Shown: one piece after another, positions 1 to 12,315 of the stretch | Layout of the letters: each line of letters opens with the position of its first letter | Position numbering within the stretch: the first letter of the stretch is position 1 | Assembly: GCA_963930655.1 (NCBI GenBank) | Contig: OZ005607.1 | Coordinates: forward strand, 25,614,874 to 25,678,873 | Direction of reading: 5' to 3' | Length of the DNA stretch: 64,000 nucleotides | Source of the DNA: Myrica gale | Taxonomy: Eukaryota > Streptophyta > Magnoliopsida > Fagales > Myricaceae | Translations under genes and position numbers: made by a program | The notes under the pieces: model-generated | Database searches by the model: none | The model's input: the letters and a program-made list of their open reading frames with translations, nothing else | Told to the model about the DNA's origin: nothing

Positions 1-333
1 TTTCCCCTGGTGGAGTTTGAAGGTGATAATCTTCAGGTTTGCAATGCTCTTTGTCAGTCTTCGTTCATTCCAGATTGGTCTATTGCCCTCCTCATTCGGA
101 ACATTAAAGATCTTCTCAATTCTTATCCCAGCTGAAAAGTCTCTCATGTAAAACGTGGTGCTAACATATTAGCCTATAATATTGCCAAGTGAACTGTTGT
201 TGAAAATTTGGATGGAACTATTCCTACGCATTGTATACCTCCTGTTATTTTGAACTCTGATGATCCCCTATCCCCCTTGACTTTGTTCAGTTGGGTGTTG
301 TATGAATTTGCTTAGAAAAAAAAAAAAAAAAAA
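1..333 (+). mobile_element. 3' end of a LINE (RNase H region plus poly-A)
   Basis: The plus strand reads as the tail of a plant RNase H-like domain (RVT_3 type) of the kind found at the C-terminus of some L1-type LINE ORF2 proteins. The stretch resembles EGDNLQVCNALCQSSF followed by a VKRGANILAYNIAK segment. It ends at a TAG near 315 and is followed by an 18-base A tract, as expected for a LINE 3' end. Two in-frame stops where Trp is expected (about 131-135 and 190) show that it is decayed. The 5' part lies outside the window, so its true size cannot be seen. Confidence 0.65.
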
Positions 334-1140
334 GGTTAGGAACATAACCGAACCCTAACTCTGTTGCATGTTTCGGGTCAGCTCGCTAGAAACTTCTGGC
401 AATTTATTGTGGGCGCGGGATTTTTCTTTTGTTTTGGTTAGTTTGATATTGTATACTTTTTTGTTTAATTTTGAATTTTTTTCTTAGTAAAATGTGATTG
501 AAGAGGGGTGTGGTATGGTTTTTAAAAAGTTTTTCTATAATGATTAAATTTTTTTTTAGATATTTGTTTTAGGCATTTGTGTGAATAGTGGGGTTCATAT
601 AAATGATGATTGGAAAGAGAAACTTTATTAAATTTATTCTCTTTGAAAGTGTAAGAGTAAAAAAGTATATTTGGAAAAAAATATTTTTGTGAGATGAGTT
701 TTTATAGGTTAGTAAAAAAATTTAGTTTTTATGTTATTTTTGACATAAATTAAGATATAGAATTTTTTTTAGAATATTGAAATAGTTTTTTGTGTTAAAA
801 ATAGTTTTTTTTAAAAGCTTTAATACCCTTAACCAAACATAGCCCTGCTGGTCGTTGAAGAGCCTTCTGAGGATAAAACACATCAATCTTCACTGAAGAA
901 GCGGTAGCATTTGAGTGCATAAACCGACATTACTTAGAAAAAGTACAAATGGAGAAATAGGCTGAAGGTCTTTTTTTTTTTCAAAGTAAGGAAATTCATT
1001 CATCCAGATCAATTCAAGCGGGGATCTCTTAGATTTTCACTGGTCAGGATCCAAAAAGGAATACAAGCAGTAGAGATATTTCGTCAGTTCTATCCACAGC
1101 AGTCCAATTAGCAATATGATGCTATTATTGAGTAGGATAT
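334..1140. other. AT-rich intergenic stretch, no gene seen
   Basis: This stretch lies between the LINE tail and the stop codon of GH1 copy A. It is very rich in A/T runs, has no plausible exon on either strand, and lacks the repeated downstream block seen beside the other GH1 copies. Confidence 0.5.
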
Positions 1141-1143
1141 CTA

Positions 1144-1377
<234 letters not shown>

Positions 1378-1939
1378 TTATAGAGTTAGACAGGGGATAG
1401 AGAGATTATTTAGTACCTCATAGCTCTTTGAAGATACGAAAGATGATCATGATAATAGGCGATTCTGTGGTTGTCCACAAGGCCTTCCTCAAGCGACAGT
1501 GAGACATTATTAAGTTCATCAATTCCTATCAGAAAGACAATATTAGAACACGTTCATCAATTCTGTTTTAAGATATATATCATGGCTTAATGCTAAATGT
1601 TTAGGGATTTACCATTCTCAGTGATGTAGATTAGCGGACTATTGTACTTTTTCTGTATGTAGAGAAGATCATGGATTCCTCTTGGATAGGAATCAGAAGC
1701 TGCCTGTAGTATGCATTACTCAAAACAAAATGAAATGGCGTTAGTCTTATTCAGAAAAAAAAGAAAAAGAAAAAAGAAATGGCGTTAGTCTTGTGCTTCA
1801 TCAGAACAGGACTGTATTTGATAGATCATGATTTACTTGGTACTACACGCACCTTTGGACCAATGGGAATCCCATTTCGCTCGGCTGCCACGAAAGAAAG
1901 CAAGGGTCTACTAAGTATTACCAGTTACAGATATTGTGC

Positions 1940-2402
1940 AGCATGGTTATTTGGTAATGACTGCTGCCTGCCTGTATCTAATGTGCGGTGTCATCTGATA
2001 GTCTGTTCACTCCTCTGCCATTTTTTGCTGGGTGTCATCTCTGTGTACTACTTTTTGGTTGGTGCTAGTACGGGACAACGATTAAGGGAATCGGCATCAA
2101 GGTGCTTGACTTCCCTCCCTTCCGGCGACCGAAGTCGCCTTCAATGGCGTTGATGAACCGGAGTAAGCTGTACGAACCGGTTGAACCTGTTGGATCGGTT
2201 GGTTATGGCCTTTTTGACCGGTTGGTTTAGGGCCTTTTGGACGATTGTCTCTGATGTAACGGGCTGTATGCCCCTTATAATTGTAATGGGTTGTATGCCC
2301 CCTTATCATGTAGCAGGCCCTAGTGGTCTGTATGTGATAAACACTAATGCACCCACCCCATTTGTGAAATGACATCCACAGTGGCCGTGGAAAAAAAAAA
2401 AG
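1940..2402 (+). mobile_element. Small poly-A retroposon in intron 9 of GH1 copy A
   Basis: This insertion of about 460 bp has higher GC than the surrounding intron. It ends in an 11-base A run and is flanked by a possible 7-base target duplication, attgtgc (1933-1939 and 2403-2409). The paralogous introns have nothing similar. No protein-coding frame or tRNA-like promoter box was recognised, so it may be a 5'-truncated LINE tail or another retroposed transcript. Confidence 0.4.
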
Positions 2403-3838
2403 ATTGTGCCTTCAACTTACTTGAAACATTAACTCTCATCTGTTGTGTAGCTTGCATTTCCAGATACAGAAAGGCGTGCATTGGCTGCATAATTAGAGGT
2501 ATCGTAGTTCAATCCAATGAAATCAAAGGACCCATTTACAATCTTGGATTCATCACTGGAGAACTTGGGTAGTCGATTCCCGACCAGAGATCGCATGCTA
2601 GGAGGATAGTCGCCCTTGGTCAATGAGTCCATCAGCCTGCAATAGTCCATTAATATGCCTGGATATCTTACCACATTTTTCGAGTAGAAATCTAGAAAGC
2701 TGCAGTTCAATACAATTCACTCATTAAATCCAGATTTTTCGTTTGAATTGATCCATTAAGTTTTAGCCGTTATTATTGGATTAAAGAAGCCAGAAAGGTG
2801 CTTAAAAAGCACTCAACCAGCAATACCATCCAAATGAGAAATCGAGTGCTCGAAGTGCAGCATTACGGTCGGAGCTCGCTTTAGAGTATGGCACCATCCA
2901 GCCAGCCACAAGAGTTATCCCTATGCTCCCTTTCTGTCTAGCCTGCACGTAAATACATATTCAGAATAAAGTGGAATTTTATTTGGGATAAAGGAACAGT
3001 TTCATCTAGATTTATTTGTTAGTGGAACCTGGTATTTCTGCTTGTACAGTTTGACAGCAGCTGCATGAACAAGAAGCTGGCGGTGTGTCACCAAATATGG
3101 CTCTGTCCCAGAATTTCCGCCGGTGCAATTTAGACCTTCACAATTGGAACATCGACCTGGTGCTAAAGCCCCAAATTCGTAACCACCTCTGCTATAACCC
3201 GTTGGCTCATTTAGTGTAATCCAGTGCTTCACTCGATCGCCAAATTCCTTGAAGCAAACCTCAGTATAATCTCGGAAATCCTTGCTTTTATATCCAAGAA
3301 TGTACAAATAAGAAGAGGATCCCATCAGTTAGACCATGAGGACAGATTTTACAACGTTTTCAAATTCAGAGCAAGGCAATTAATGTCTTCCTCAGTTAGT
3401 CTGCCGTTTTGTAAACAGCAAAGTCCAATTATATTTGTGGACTTATGGTAGGTTCAGTTCGGAATGTGTCAGATGGGGCTAGCGAGGTGTTCTGATCTCA
3501 GACAGATCAAATCCTCTCTTTTCTAGCGCAAGCCCAGTACCTACTGCTAAAACAGACTCCTCAGATCTTGCTGGAGCTGTGGTCATGAGTAACAGTAGTT
3601 ATGACTAAAACTGCTATAGTCATTCTCAAAGAGAGTTGCTAAGCTGGTTGTCCCCTCCTTTTTTGCTTACAAAAAAGAAAAACAGAGGCCTCTCAAAATC
3701 TATAAGATGGGTCTTCTGCTTCTCTCGTCTCCACCTAAAATGGGTTCTCAGTTTAAAAGTCGGACTGTTATCTGCCATAGTACTATATTATCTGATGACA
3801 GATGGATTGAGAACAATAAAAAACCGATGGGTAACTTA

Positions 3839-3994
<156 letters not shown>

Positions 3995-4439
3995 TTAGTC
4001 ATTAGATTGGATCATGACCTTTGGCTAGGAGCTCAATGATGAGGTTGTTGTAGTATTTGACTCCTCCCCTGTTCACACCCCCACTTAGCTTTCCATCTGT
4101 TAACGAAAGACAAAACGGACCCACCAACATTGTCTTAAATGTCATCTCCTTTCATTTTGTTGTGTTCCATGGAAGTGACGGAGAGAATGCAGAGATCATG
4201 GATGAAAGTGAGAAGCTTACTTGGTACAATACGGGTCCATGAAATTGAGAACCTGTATGCGTCTAAACCCATTTCCTTCATAATCTCAACATCTTCCTGT
4301 ATGACACAAATAAAATATAAGATTCTGCTACAAAATCGTGGGGAAGATTTCCCGTTTCTTGGATTAGCGTCAGTGAGTGATCTTACTTTTAATCTTTATT
4401 ATGTGTAAAGTACCTTGTAACGACGGTATTGATCAATAG

Positions 4440-5734
4440 TGTTAGGAATATTTTAATTGGCTTTACTTCGTATGTAATTGTGGTGTACTTCCTGAGATAT
4501 TGAGGTTAATGAAGCTTCTGTGAAGAGCTGAAGACTGCAGTACAAAACAGGGTATTTCTTCAGAAATTCAAGTTAGCTTGGAGTCAGATGCAAGTCAGAC
4601 AGAAACGCGAATTAAAGAAACGACTGAAACAGAAATTGGTTAGTTCGTTTCTAACTAAATGAGTGACGTCATACCTGACCCAAGAAGCCCAGAACTTTCT
4701 ACTCCTAACCGAAAAACACCCGTAGCTTTTAACCCCTTCCTTCTTTAAAGATTCATGACTTAGAAAATTGGTGAGATTGTGCCTTCAACGTGAAACTCTC
4801 TCTAATCTCTTGTTGCTCTGTTTTCTAAGTCTTTGATTGTGTGAGAACTGAGAATGGAGCCTTGAAAAGTAAAACCCCTCTCATAGTACTCTCAGTTCGA
4901 GTTGATTGATCACCGTCGTTATTTCCTCAAGAAGAAATTCGAGATTTCGGAGGTTGCTGAAATCTTGAAGGTCCAAGTGCCCTGTTCGAAGAGTTGCTGT
5001 TGTTGTGAGTTCACAATGGGAAACGGCAAGGTATGGACAGCGTGGTAAGGTTTGTAGTTTTTCGAATGGACGAGAGGTTCTCGATCCCTGCTATGGTGCA
5101 GATCTGAACGGTGTGGTTCGGGTAAGAAAACAAGTGTGTTAGACTAGGATTATGGTTATTCTTGAGTCTATGGATCACCTTGTATTTCGAGTTTGAAAAA
5201 CTAGTGGAATCGTTACCCGGTCTAAGGACCCGGAGAGTTTTTATCTCTTGGAATTTGTTTCCAAGAGATTTTCTCTTCGTCACCAGATTGTGTGTTTGTG
5301 TGGTGATTGATTCTTTAATTGTGTTCTTGTTTTTAAAGTGCTTATCAATATAAACCATAAGCTGAATGTTCATATGTTATTCTAGATTTGAAAAGAATCT
5401 TGGATATAGATTCGGTATTACCTGATTTGCATTCTGCTTGACAAATTAATGTTGTAGTAATTTTGTGTGTTGAAATTACTAATATGACTTGGTGAAGTTT
5501 GTGCAGGAACATTTTGGTTTGATTGAAATAGTTTTGAAATAGTTTGATTCACATTCCATTTGATTAGTTAGATTGTTGTTAAGGTGTGTTAATAAATTCT
5601 GATTAGTCTTTGCATAGAGTGAGCAGAATTTTCCTGTTGAAAAGTTGTAATAGGGGGAAGAAAAATTGGATAACCTATTCACCCCCCCTCTAGGTTAAGT
5701 TGGTATCTGATTGAGTCTTAAACAAGTCTGTTCA
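4440..5734 (+). repeat. 5' LTR of the Copia element
   Basis: Starts tgttaggaat and ends gtctgttca. It is the same length as the 3' LTR and nearly identical to it. Short open frames inside it appear in both LTRs and are not genes. Confidence 0.93.
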
Positions 5735-5736
5735 AT

Positions 5737-5750
5737 TGGTATCAGAGGAG
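5737..5750 (+). promoter_or_regulatory. Primer-binding site (initiator Met tRNA)
   Basis: The sequence tggtatcagagga begins two bases after the 5' LTR and matches the complement of the plant initiator-Met tRNA 3' end, the usual Copia primer. Confidence 0.85.
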
Positions 5751-5781
5751 ATCTCGATTCCTTAGACTCAATATATTAGAG

Positions 5782-7641
5782 ATGGACAGAAGTCAATCTC
5801 TAGGGATACCACCATACTTTGATGGTTCTAACTACGCCTATTGGAAAGTTAGGATGCGTGCATTCTTAAAATCCATAGACGAAAGGGTTTGGACAGCAGT
5901 GACAAATGGTTGGGAAAAACCTATTGTGATGGTAAATGAAGTCACTACTGAAAAAGGTTCACATCTTTGGAGTTCGGGTGAAAGAGACACAGCAGGCTGG
6001 AATAATAAGGGACTGAATGCTATATTTGCTAGTTTGTCTGCTGATGAGTTCATAAGAATTTCTAATTGTGAAACATCTAAAGAGGCTTGGGATATTCTTT
6101 GTACAACCCATGAAGGAACAAAAGCTGTTAGAGATTCAAAATTACAGATGATCATTTCTAAGTTTGAGGAACTTAGAATGAGAGAGGATGAATGCTTTGA
6201 TGACTTTAATGGAAGACTCACCAATTTGGTAAATTCAAGTTTTAGTCTAGGTGAGAAGATGTCTGAATCTAAAGTAGTTCGTAAAGTTTTGAGATCACTT
6301 CCGGATAGATTTAGACCTAAAGTGACTGCTATTGAAGAGAGCAAGGTATTGGATTCTATCAAACTAGATGAACTTGTAGGATCTCTTCAGACATATGAAA
6401 TGACTCTTCAAGCAACAAAGAAAGGAAAATCCATAGCTTTGAATACTATAGAAGAGGACTCAGGTTCTGAAGATGACTTGTTTGATGAAGAAGACATGGC
6501 CTTGTTCGTTAAAAGATTTGGGAAAGCTTTTAAATTCAACAAGGGCAGAAATTGGAAAGGTCAAAAATCCAATTCGAAATCCTCTAAGAAACCAAGCTGG
6601 AAGAGCAATGACCAGATGGATAAAGCTGAAAAGAAAGAGTTCAAAAAGAAGCAAGGACAAGGGCTACAATGTCATGGGTGCAAAGGCTTTGGACACTTTA
6701 AAGTTGAATGTCCTACCTACTTGAAATCGAAAGGGAATAATGCTATGAGGACTTCACTTTCAGATAGCGATATAGAGTCAAATTCCTCAGATGCAGAAAC
6801 TTCGAATAATGATAAGGTAAATTTTCTTGCATTTACATCTTCTATTAAAACTGATGAGTTTACTGATTTTGATGATGCAGAAAAAAGTATCATCGAGGAT
6901 GTTGATGAGCTTGAGGGCTTAAAAGAGACTTATCAAGAATTATATGAGGAAAGTATTAAAGTTAAGAAAGAAAATGTCTCAACCTCTAAGAAAATAGTTC
7001 TTGTTGAAAAAGAAAGAGATGAACTTGCTGGAAAACTAGTAGAGAAAAATGATATGATTCAAGAACTTATGTCTATGAACATTTCTCTAGAAGATCTAGC
7101 ATCTGACCTATCAAAAGAGCTGGACCTAGTTAATGAACAACTTAAGAAATTTTCATGTGGTACCACCAAACTTAATAAGATGTTAAGTATAGGACACTCG
7201 GATGGAAATAAAAGAGGATTAGGTTTTGATCATACTAGAACAACATCTACATCCTCAAACAAGGTAGTGTTTGTGCCATCTACCCAGAAAATTCAGAGTG
7301 CTCCTGATCCTCATGTAAAGGTAAACAAGGTAGTTACTTCTCAAGCTCCTGTTCTGATTAAATCTAAGTTTTCCAAATTTATTCCTAAGTGTTTCCATTG
7401 TGGTAAACTTGGTCATACTAAGCCAAAATGCTTTGATCTTTTGAGAAATAGAAAAAGACATGTTTCTTCATTTTCAAATAATATATCTAAGGTTGAATTT
7501 GATAAGTTGCTGAGTCAAGTAAACATGTTATCTCAACAAATTCAGCTTATAAATCAAAAGTTAAGTCCTGCTATTAATCAAAAATTAGTTTGGAAAAAGA
7601 AGGACATAACTTCTAGTAATGCAACTCACATTGTCTTTTAG
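5782..7641 (+). CDS. gag: Copia gag polyprotein (619 aa)
   Basis: This is the capsid/nucleocapsid protein of the Copia element. The N-terminus (PPYFDGSNYAYWKVRMRAFL) is the typical SIRE/Maximus gag start. A UBN2-type gag domain follows over roughly residues 50-220. Two CCHC zinc knuckles are visible, CHGCKGFGHFKVEC near residue 295 and CFHCGKLGHTKPKC near residue 540, separated by an acidic, Lys/Glu-rich region likely to form a coiled coil (about residues 370-470). The frame is open throughout. No pol follows in frame or downstream. Confidence 0.9.
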   Translation: MDRSQSLGIPPYFDGSNYAYWKVRMRAFLKSIDERVWTAVTNGWEKPIVMVNEVTTEKGSHLWSSGERDTAGWNNKGLNAIFASLSADEFIRISNCETSKEAWDILCTTHEGTKAVRDSKLQMIISKFEELRMREDECFDDFNGRLTNLVNSSFSLGEKMSESKVVRKVLRSLPDRFRPKVTAIEESKVLDSIKLDELVGSLQTYEMTLQATKKGKSIALNTIEEDSGSEDDLFDEEDMALFVKRFGKAFKFNKGRNWKGQKSNSKSSKKPSWKSNDQMDKAEKKEFKKKQGQGLQCHGCKGFGHFKVECPTYLKSKGNNAMRTSLSDSDIESNSSDAETSNNDKVNFLAFTSSIKTDEFTDFDDAEKSIIEDVDELEGLKETYQELYEESIKVKKENVSTSKKIVLVEKERDELAGKLVEKNDMIQELMSMNISLEDLASDLSKELDLVNEQLKKFSCGTTKLNKMLSIGHSDGNKRGLGFDHTRTTSTSSNKVVFVPSTQKIQSAPDPHVKVNKVVTSQAPVLIKSKFSKFIPKCFHCGKLGHTKPKCFDLLRNRKRHVSSFSNNISKVEFDKLLSQVNMLSQQIQLINQKLSPAINQKLVWKKKDITSSNATHIVF

Positions 7642-10600
7642 GCAAAAATGTTTTGTCAATAAATTCATATGTTTTGAATCATGACTAAATAGATTCAATA
7701 TACTTTTGTCTTAATTTGTTTTTAGTATAACTGATTTTAGTTATATTCTAATATGTCATTAAGACTAATTTTTCAAAGTAATATTCTGTAATAACATGAA
7801 TTTTTTTTAATAATAGTCTGCTTTTTACCTTTCTGGAATTTATTGATAAATTGTAGCTATTATTATGATGATTGTTAGTGATGCATACGCAATGTTCTTT
7901 TATGTTTTAAGTGAGAAACATATTTTGTTTAAAAGCTGTGTGTGTTCTGTGGCTAAGGAGAGCTACTACATAATTGTTTATCATCTAAAATGTTATACTA
8001 TCTTGTTGTGTAAATGACATATTGAATGCATCTAAAGTCCTTAGTTTGGCCGAATGACTACTTGTTAAAATAATATTTTGACTTTACACATGACTGAGCA
8101 ACTTTGTTTCTAAAGAATATGTGAACAGTGTTAGTGAATGTATTTCTATTTTTTATTTCTCTGCAACTAATTTGAAGTTAGAAGTTTATCTCAAGTTTAT
8201 CTGACCACAATGCTATAGTGTATTTTTGTTGGGAGAAGAGAACTTGTTCGGCTACAATGGAGGAAAGAGAGAAAATTTTCTAAGTGTTGGATTAATGGGC
8301 TGCAAGATATATAGTTGTGTGTTTAGTTTCAATAAAGAGCACATAGAAGTACAAGCCCATGTGTTAAAAAGAAAAAACTCTTACACGTAAGTCTCTTTGT
8401 TGAAAAGTCCACTAACACTTTAAAAAGTTTTAACCCACCTTTCCCATATTACCCTTGTGAATCACTTTTATCCTAACACCTTGCCGACACTTTCTTTAGT
8501 TCTCTTTGTTTTACTTTTTGTGCCGCTCGTGTTCTTCTCTTTAGCACCGTGGGTCTCTTGTCCAGCACTTTGGTTCTCATCTGTTCTTTGTTTGAATCTT
8601 TACTCAACTACTATTTGATTAAACATCACTTAGTCCACGACAAGGTACAAATCTCTCTCTCTCTCTCTTAATTTATTATTGACTAAATGCAAGATTTATG
8701 ATTACTTGTGGTCTTGAAATCAGTTCGGGTTGTCTCCTAGTGTGGGTTTTGTATTTCCTTTTCTTATTGCATGTGCTTCTCACTCTATTACATGGGTTTG
8801 TTACTCTAGTTTACACTTGTGCCAATTTTTTTTATAAATATAAAAACTTGGTTTTCAAAATTTCCCCATTTGTCGTATAAGTCATTTGTTTTGAAATTAC
8901 TGATCAATCTCCCTAATAATGATTTTTATATAGAGCAATGGGTCAGTATTAGTTATTCTTAAAAACTAAAATCTAGATTTCTTGGAAAAATCGATTAGTC
9001 AGTCTCAAATGCTTATTCGGTTACATGGTTAACATGATTGGAGGATATATTGTTATAAGCATAAAAATTCTTATGGGTTTTGCTGCCAAAGTGTTTTTAA
9101 AGAGTTATTTATGGTACCCATCAATTTCGGCACTTCATTTCAAGAGATTTACAAATTTTTCAAAATCTAAGGTTTATAATGTTTTGCCCCTTTTTCAAGA
9201 ACTTGCTAAATGGTTATATATTTCTTTCTCATTTTTCATGTGTTTCTTTCATGCTATTGATTGCATTTATTAAATCTAGATTCAACATATATGCAGATTT
9301 TTGAAGTAGTTGAAATCTAGGTTTTTCTAAATTTTCTCTCTTTACAAAATAGCCAATATTTGAGAAATTATTTTGCTATTTCAGTAATAATTGTTTCTCT
9401 TAAGTGTACTACATTCATAATATTCTCAGTTAACTTTAATAGTGCAGTTTCAGTTATGAGTATTCTGCTTAAGTGAACAATATGAGAGATTATTTAAATA
9501 GTTTTAAAGCATGTGAGTCAATTAGTAAAAATAAAAAAATTGTGATATTGAAAATATAAAGTTCAGTAACCCTGCAAGCATATATTAATGAGTCATTCAT
9601 AATATGTTGCTTTCTAATTTCAGTTGTCATATTCTTTAAGGAACATATATGATATCTTAGTTGTTTGATATACAATAGATTTTGGAGGACTGAAAATTAC
9701 ATTGTATGCATTCGGGTCCTATGAATATTCTTTTGGTATCAGAATTTTTTTTAAGAAAACAACAATTCTAGATATTTCATTATTAAAAATTCTGATTGTA
9801 TTAATATAGTGTTTCTTTTCAATAATGGGATGGCTTAAAAGTTCATTTCTTTATCGTATTGTCGGATATGAAACTATATTATCTGTTGCATTGAATTTTT
9901 TGGTCTTTTGATTAAATGAGTTGACTTTGGTATTCATTGGCTTTGGTTTCCATTGTTATGTATGTTCTTTGTTGGTTATTTTTACATACCTATGCATTCC
10001 ATGATAAATTGCTTTTATGGAAATGTTATTTTTTGTCTTCATGTACAGAACTTTGTTATTAGCTCTGAAAAATCATTGTGATATGTTAAAAGTGATGTGC
10101 ATTAAAGATGTTTGTTTCATGGCTCTTTATTTCTGTTTTATATGAGATTCATATTCGAATATATTTGGTCTTGTTGGTTGTTCCCATGTGCTTATGCAAT
10201 ATGTGTGTTAATTTTTTAATGAACATGTGCATTTTATTTGTTACACCATAGATGATTATATGAATATAATGATGTTGCATACTTTGTTGTCATTACTGTT
10301 TGATGTTGATGTGGAGAATGGATCTTCCATAATTACAAATGATCCATTGTCGTTGTTGATATTAAATGAGAGTGTTATATATTGAGGGGGAGTAATACTC
10401 TAAACAACTACTGAGGAAGAGAACTACGACAATTCTGAAGATTCTGAATAGTCCTTTTTGGTTCACTTTTTCCCAAAAAGGGGGAGTTGTATTATTATCT
10501 CACTTTTTGTGTTATGTTCTTAGGTCTATCTCTAAAACTGCTATGTTTCATATTGATATTTGCACAAACTGGTTGGGATAATTGCTAATAGTATACTTGA

Positions 10601-12297
10601 TGGGCTGTGATATTATTGAATTGGATTGTGACACTTGTGATATTTTGCAGTGCACATATTCTATTTTGTGTTAAATATGATGATTGTCTATTATAAGAAT
10701 GAGAATACAACTTGTCTATCTAGTTTTTGTTGACCCTGGAGGTTCTGTTGGGCATTAAATAATATGATATTCGAACAATTTCAATACCATGGTGTTTTGT
10801 TGTTGGCCGATGGTAATATTTTGTTTGATGTGTGATTTTTATAATGATAAAGTACTGTCGTAAGTGGGTTCTCTTTCAGGTCTATATACTCTTTTAAAAA
10901 TATGTCTATCACACGTTTATTGGTCCACGAATACTATATTGCAAGTACTTTGATGAATTTTTGCTAAGTATTTTGACTTGGTTTTTAATAGCTGACACAT
11001 GTTCGTTCCATAGTATTTTTCTGTTGAACTATGTTTTCTGTTTTGATGAAATTCTTCATTGGATGATCTTGAGTATTGTATGATATTTGTACCGTGAGCC
11101 ATATCATTTGTCTCATTTGATTTTTACATATAGTTCTTATTTTGTTTGTAACATCATAAATGATTCTTGGTTTAAGTTTCTTTCTTATATTGAAAATGTA
11201 TTTCATATGTCTCACTTCTTGGTCTATTTGGATATTACAAGTCTATTAAAGAAGATGATTGTTTTTATTGATGATAGACATGATATGTTGGTTGGAGACA
11301 TAGTTTTGATTTTTCTCCTTTGGCCTAATTCTTAAAAAAAATAAGAGTAGTTGATGTTTTGTTTCATCTGTGTATATTGTTACTTTTCATTTGCTGCATA
11401 TGCATCTTTATTTTGGAACTATATGTTTGTAGTTAAATCTATCCTTGTTCAAGTTTTAGATTAAAGTTGCTTAGCATACGTTGTTGATTACACTTATGCT
11501 GCTATTGTATCTTACATTGACCAAAGTGTTGAATGATGTCGCCACTATTTGTAAATGTGGTGAACTCTCACGATACCTCAAGTATGGCCGAAGGTTTTGG
11601 TGATCTTGACTGTTATGCCTCTGATGATGTTACTTCTGTTGGCACTGCTACTGCTCATGACTCTGATACTGTCTACTTTGATTGACTTCCCTTTGGCTCA
11701 CTTCTTGCCAAAAGGGGGAGTATTTTATATGCCTTCTGCTGTTGTGTATATTTGATATTCTGCTGTGTATTTTTTATGTATATCTTGTTGAACTGCAGTT
11801 TATGTTTCTTTTATGTTATGATCCACTGAACATCTATTATTCCTTTGCTATATGGAGACTTTCTCATTTAGCTGGTTGGGATTGTTAGAAGTCGATGTGT
11901 CTTGGTTGTGTTTTTATGAAATGATTATTGTTGCTTATTTGCTGCACTTGGATTGTTAGCAGAGTGTAGTTATACTTGTGCTTGTGAAGCATATTGTGCT
12001 AACACTTAGGGGGAGAGTTTATCTATCTCCCATATATCTACAAAATGGATACTTGTCTCAGGGGGAGAGTAGTATCCTGAAATGTTATGATTAACTCTTT
12101 TTGTTTGTATGTTAATCCTGCTCTAATGATATTAAAGATTGTATTTTGCTGAGGTGTTGTTTGCAGGTATTTGGAAATCTCAGGAAGTTATAGAATAGGC
12201 TATGATAGAGTTCATAGGCTTGTCTTATGTAAATGGGTTCTGTGGTGGTGATCAGCAGAATCATGTCCTAGGGGTTGGGATTGTGTTTGTCACGAAG
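7642..12297 (+). other. Long non-coding interior of the Copia element
   Basis: This stretch between gag and the 3' LTR is AT-rich and has no long open frame. Purine-rich gggggag motifs recur near 10385, 10480, 11712, 12010 and 12060, before the terminal one near 12305. Multiplied polypurine tracts are a known trait of Sireviruses. Weak traces reminiscent of pol occur, but not enough to define domains. Confidence 0.6.
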
Positions 12298-12314
12298 TAA
12301 GCCAAAGGGGGAGA
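12298..12314 (+). promoter_or_regulatory. Polypurine tract of the Copia element
   Basis: The run aagccaaagggggagat lies directly before the 3' LTR start at 12316, where plus-strand synthesis is primed in LTR elements. Confidence 0.8.
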
Positions 12315-12315
12315 T

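Noticed and set aside
5011-5373. A 120-residue open frame on the minus strand, repeated at 12887-13249
   Set aside because: It lies inside both LTRs of the Copia element and is repeated only because the LTRs are copies of each other; no domain.
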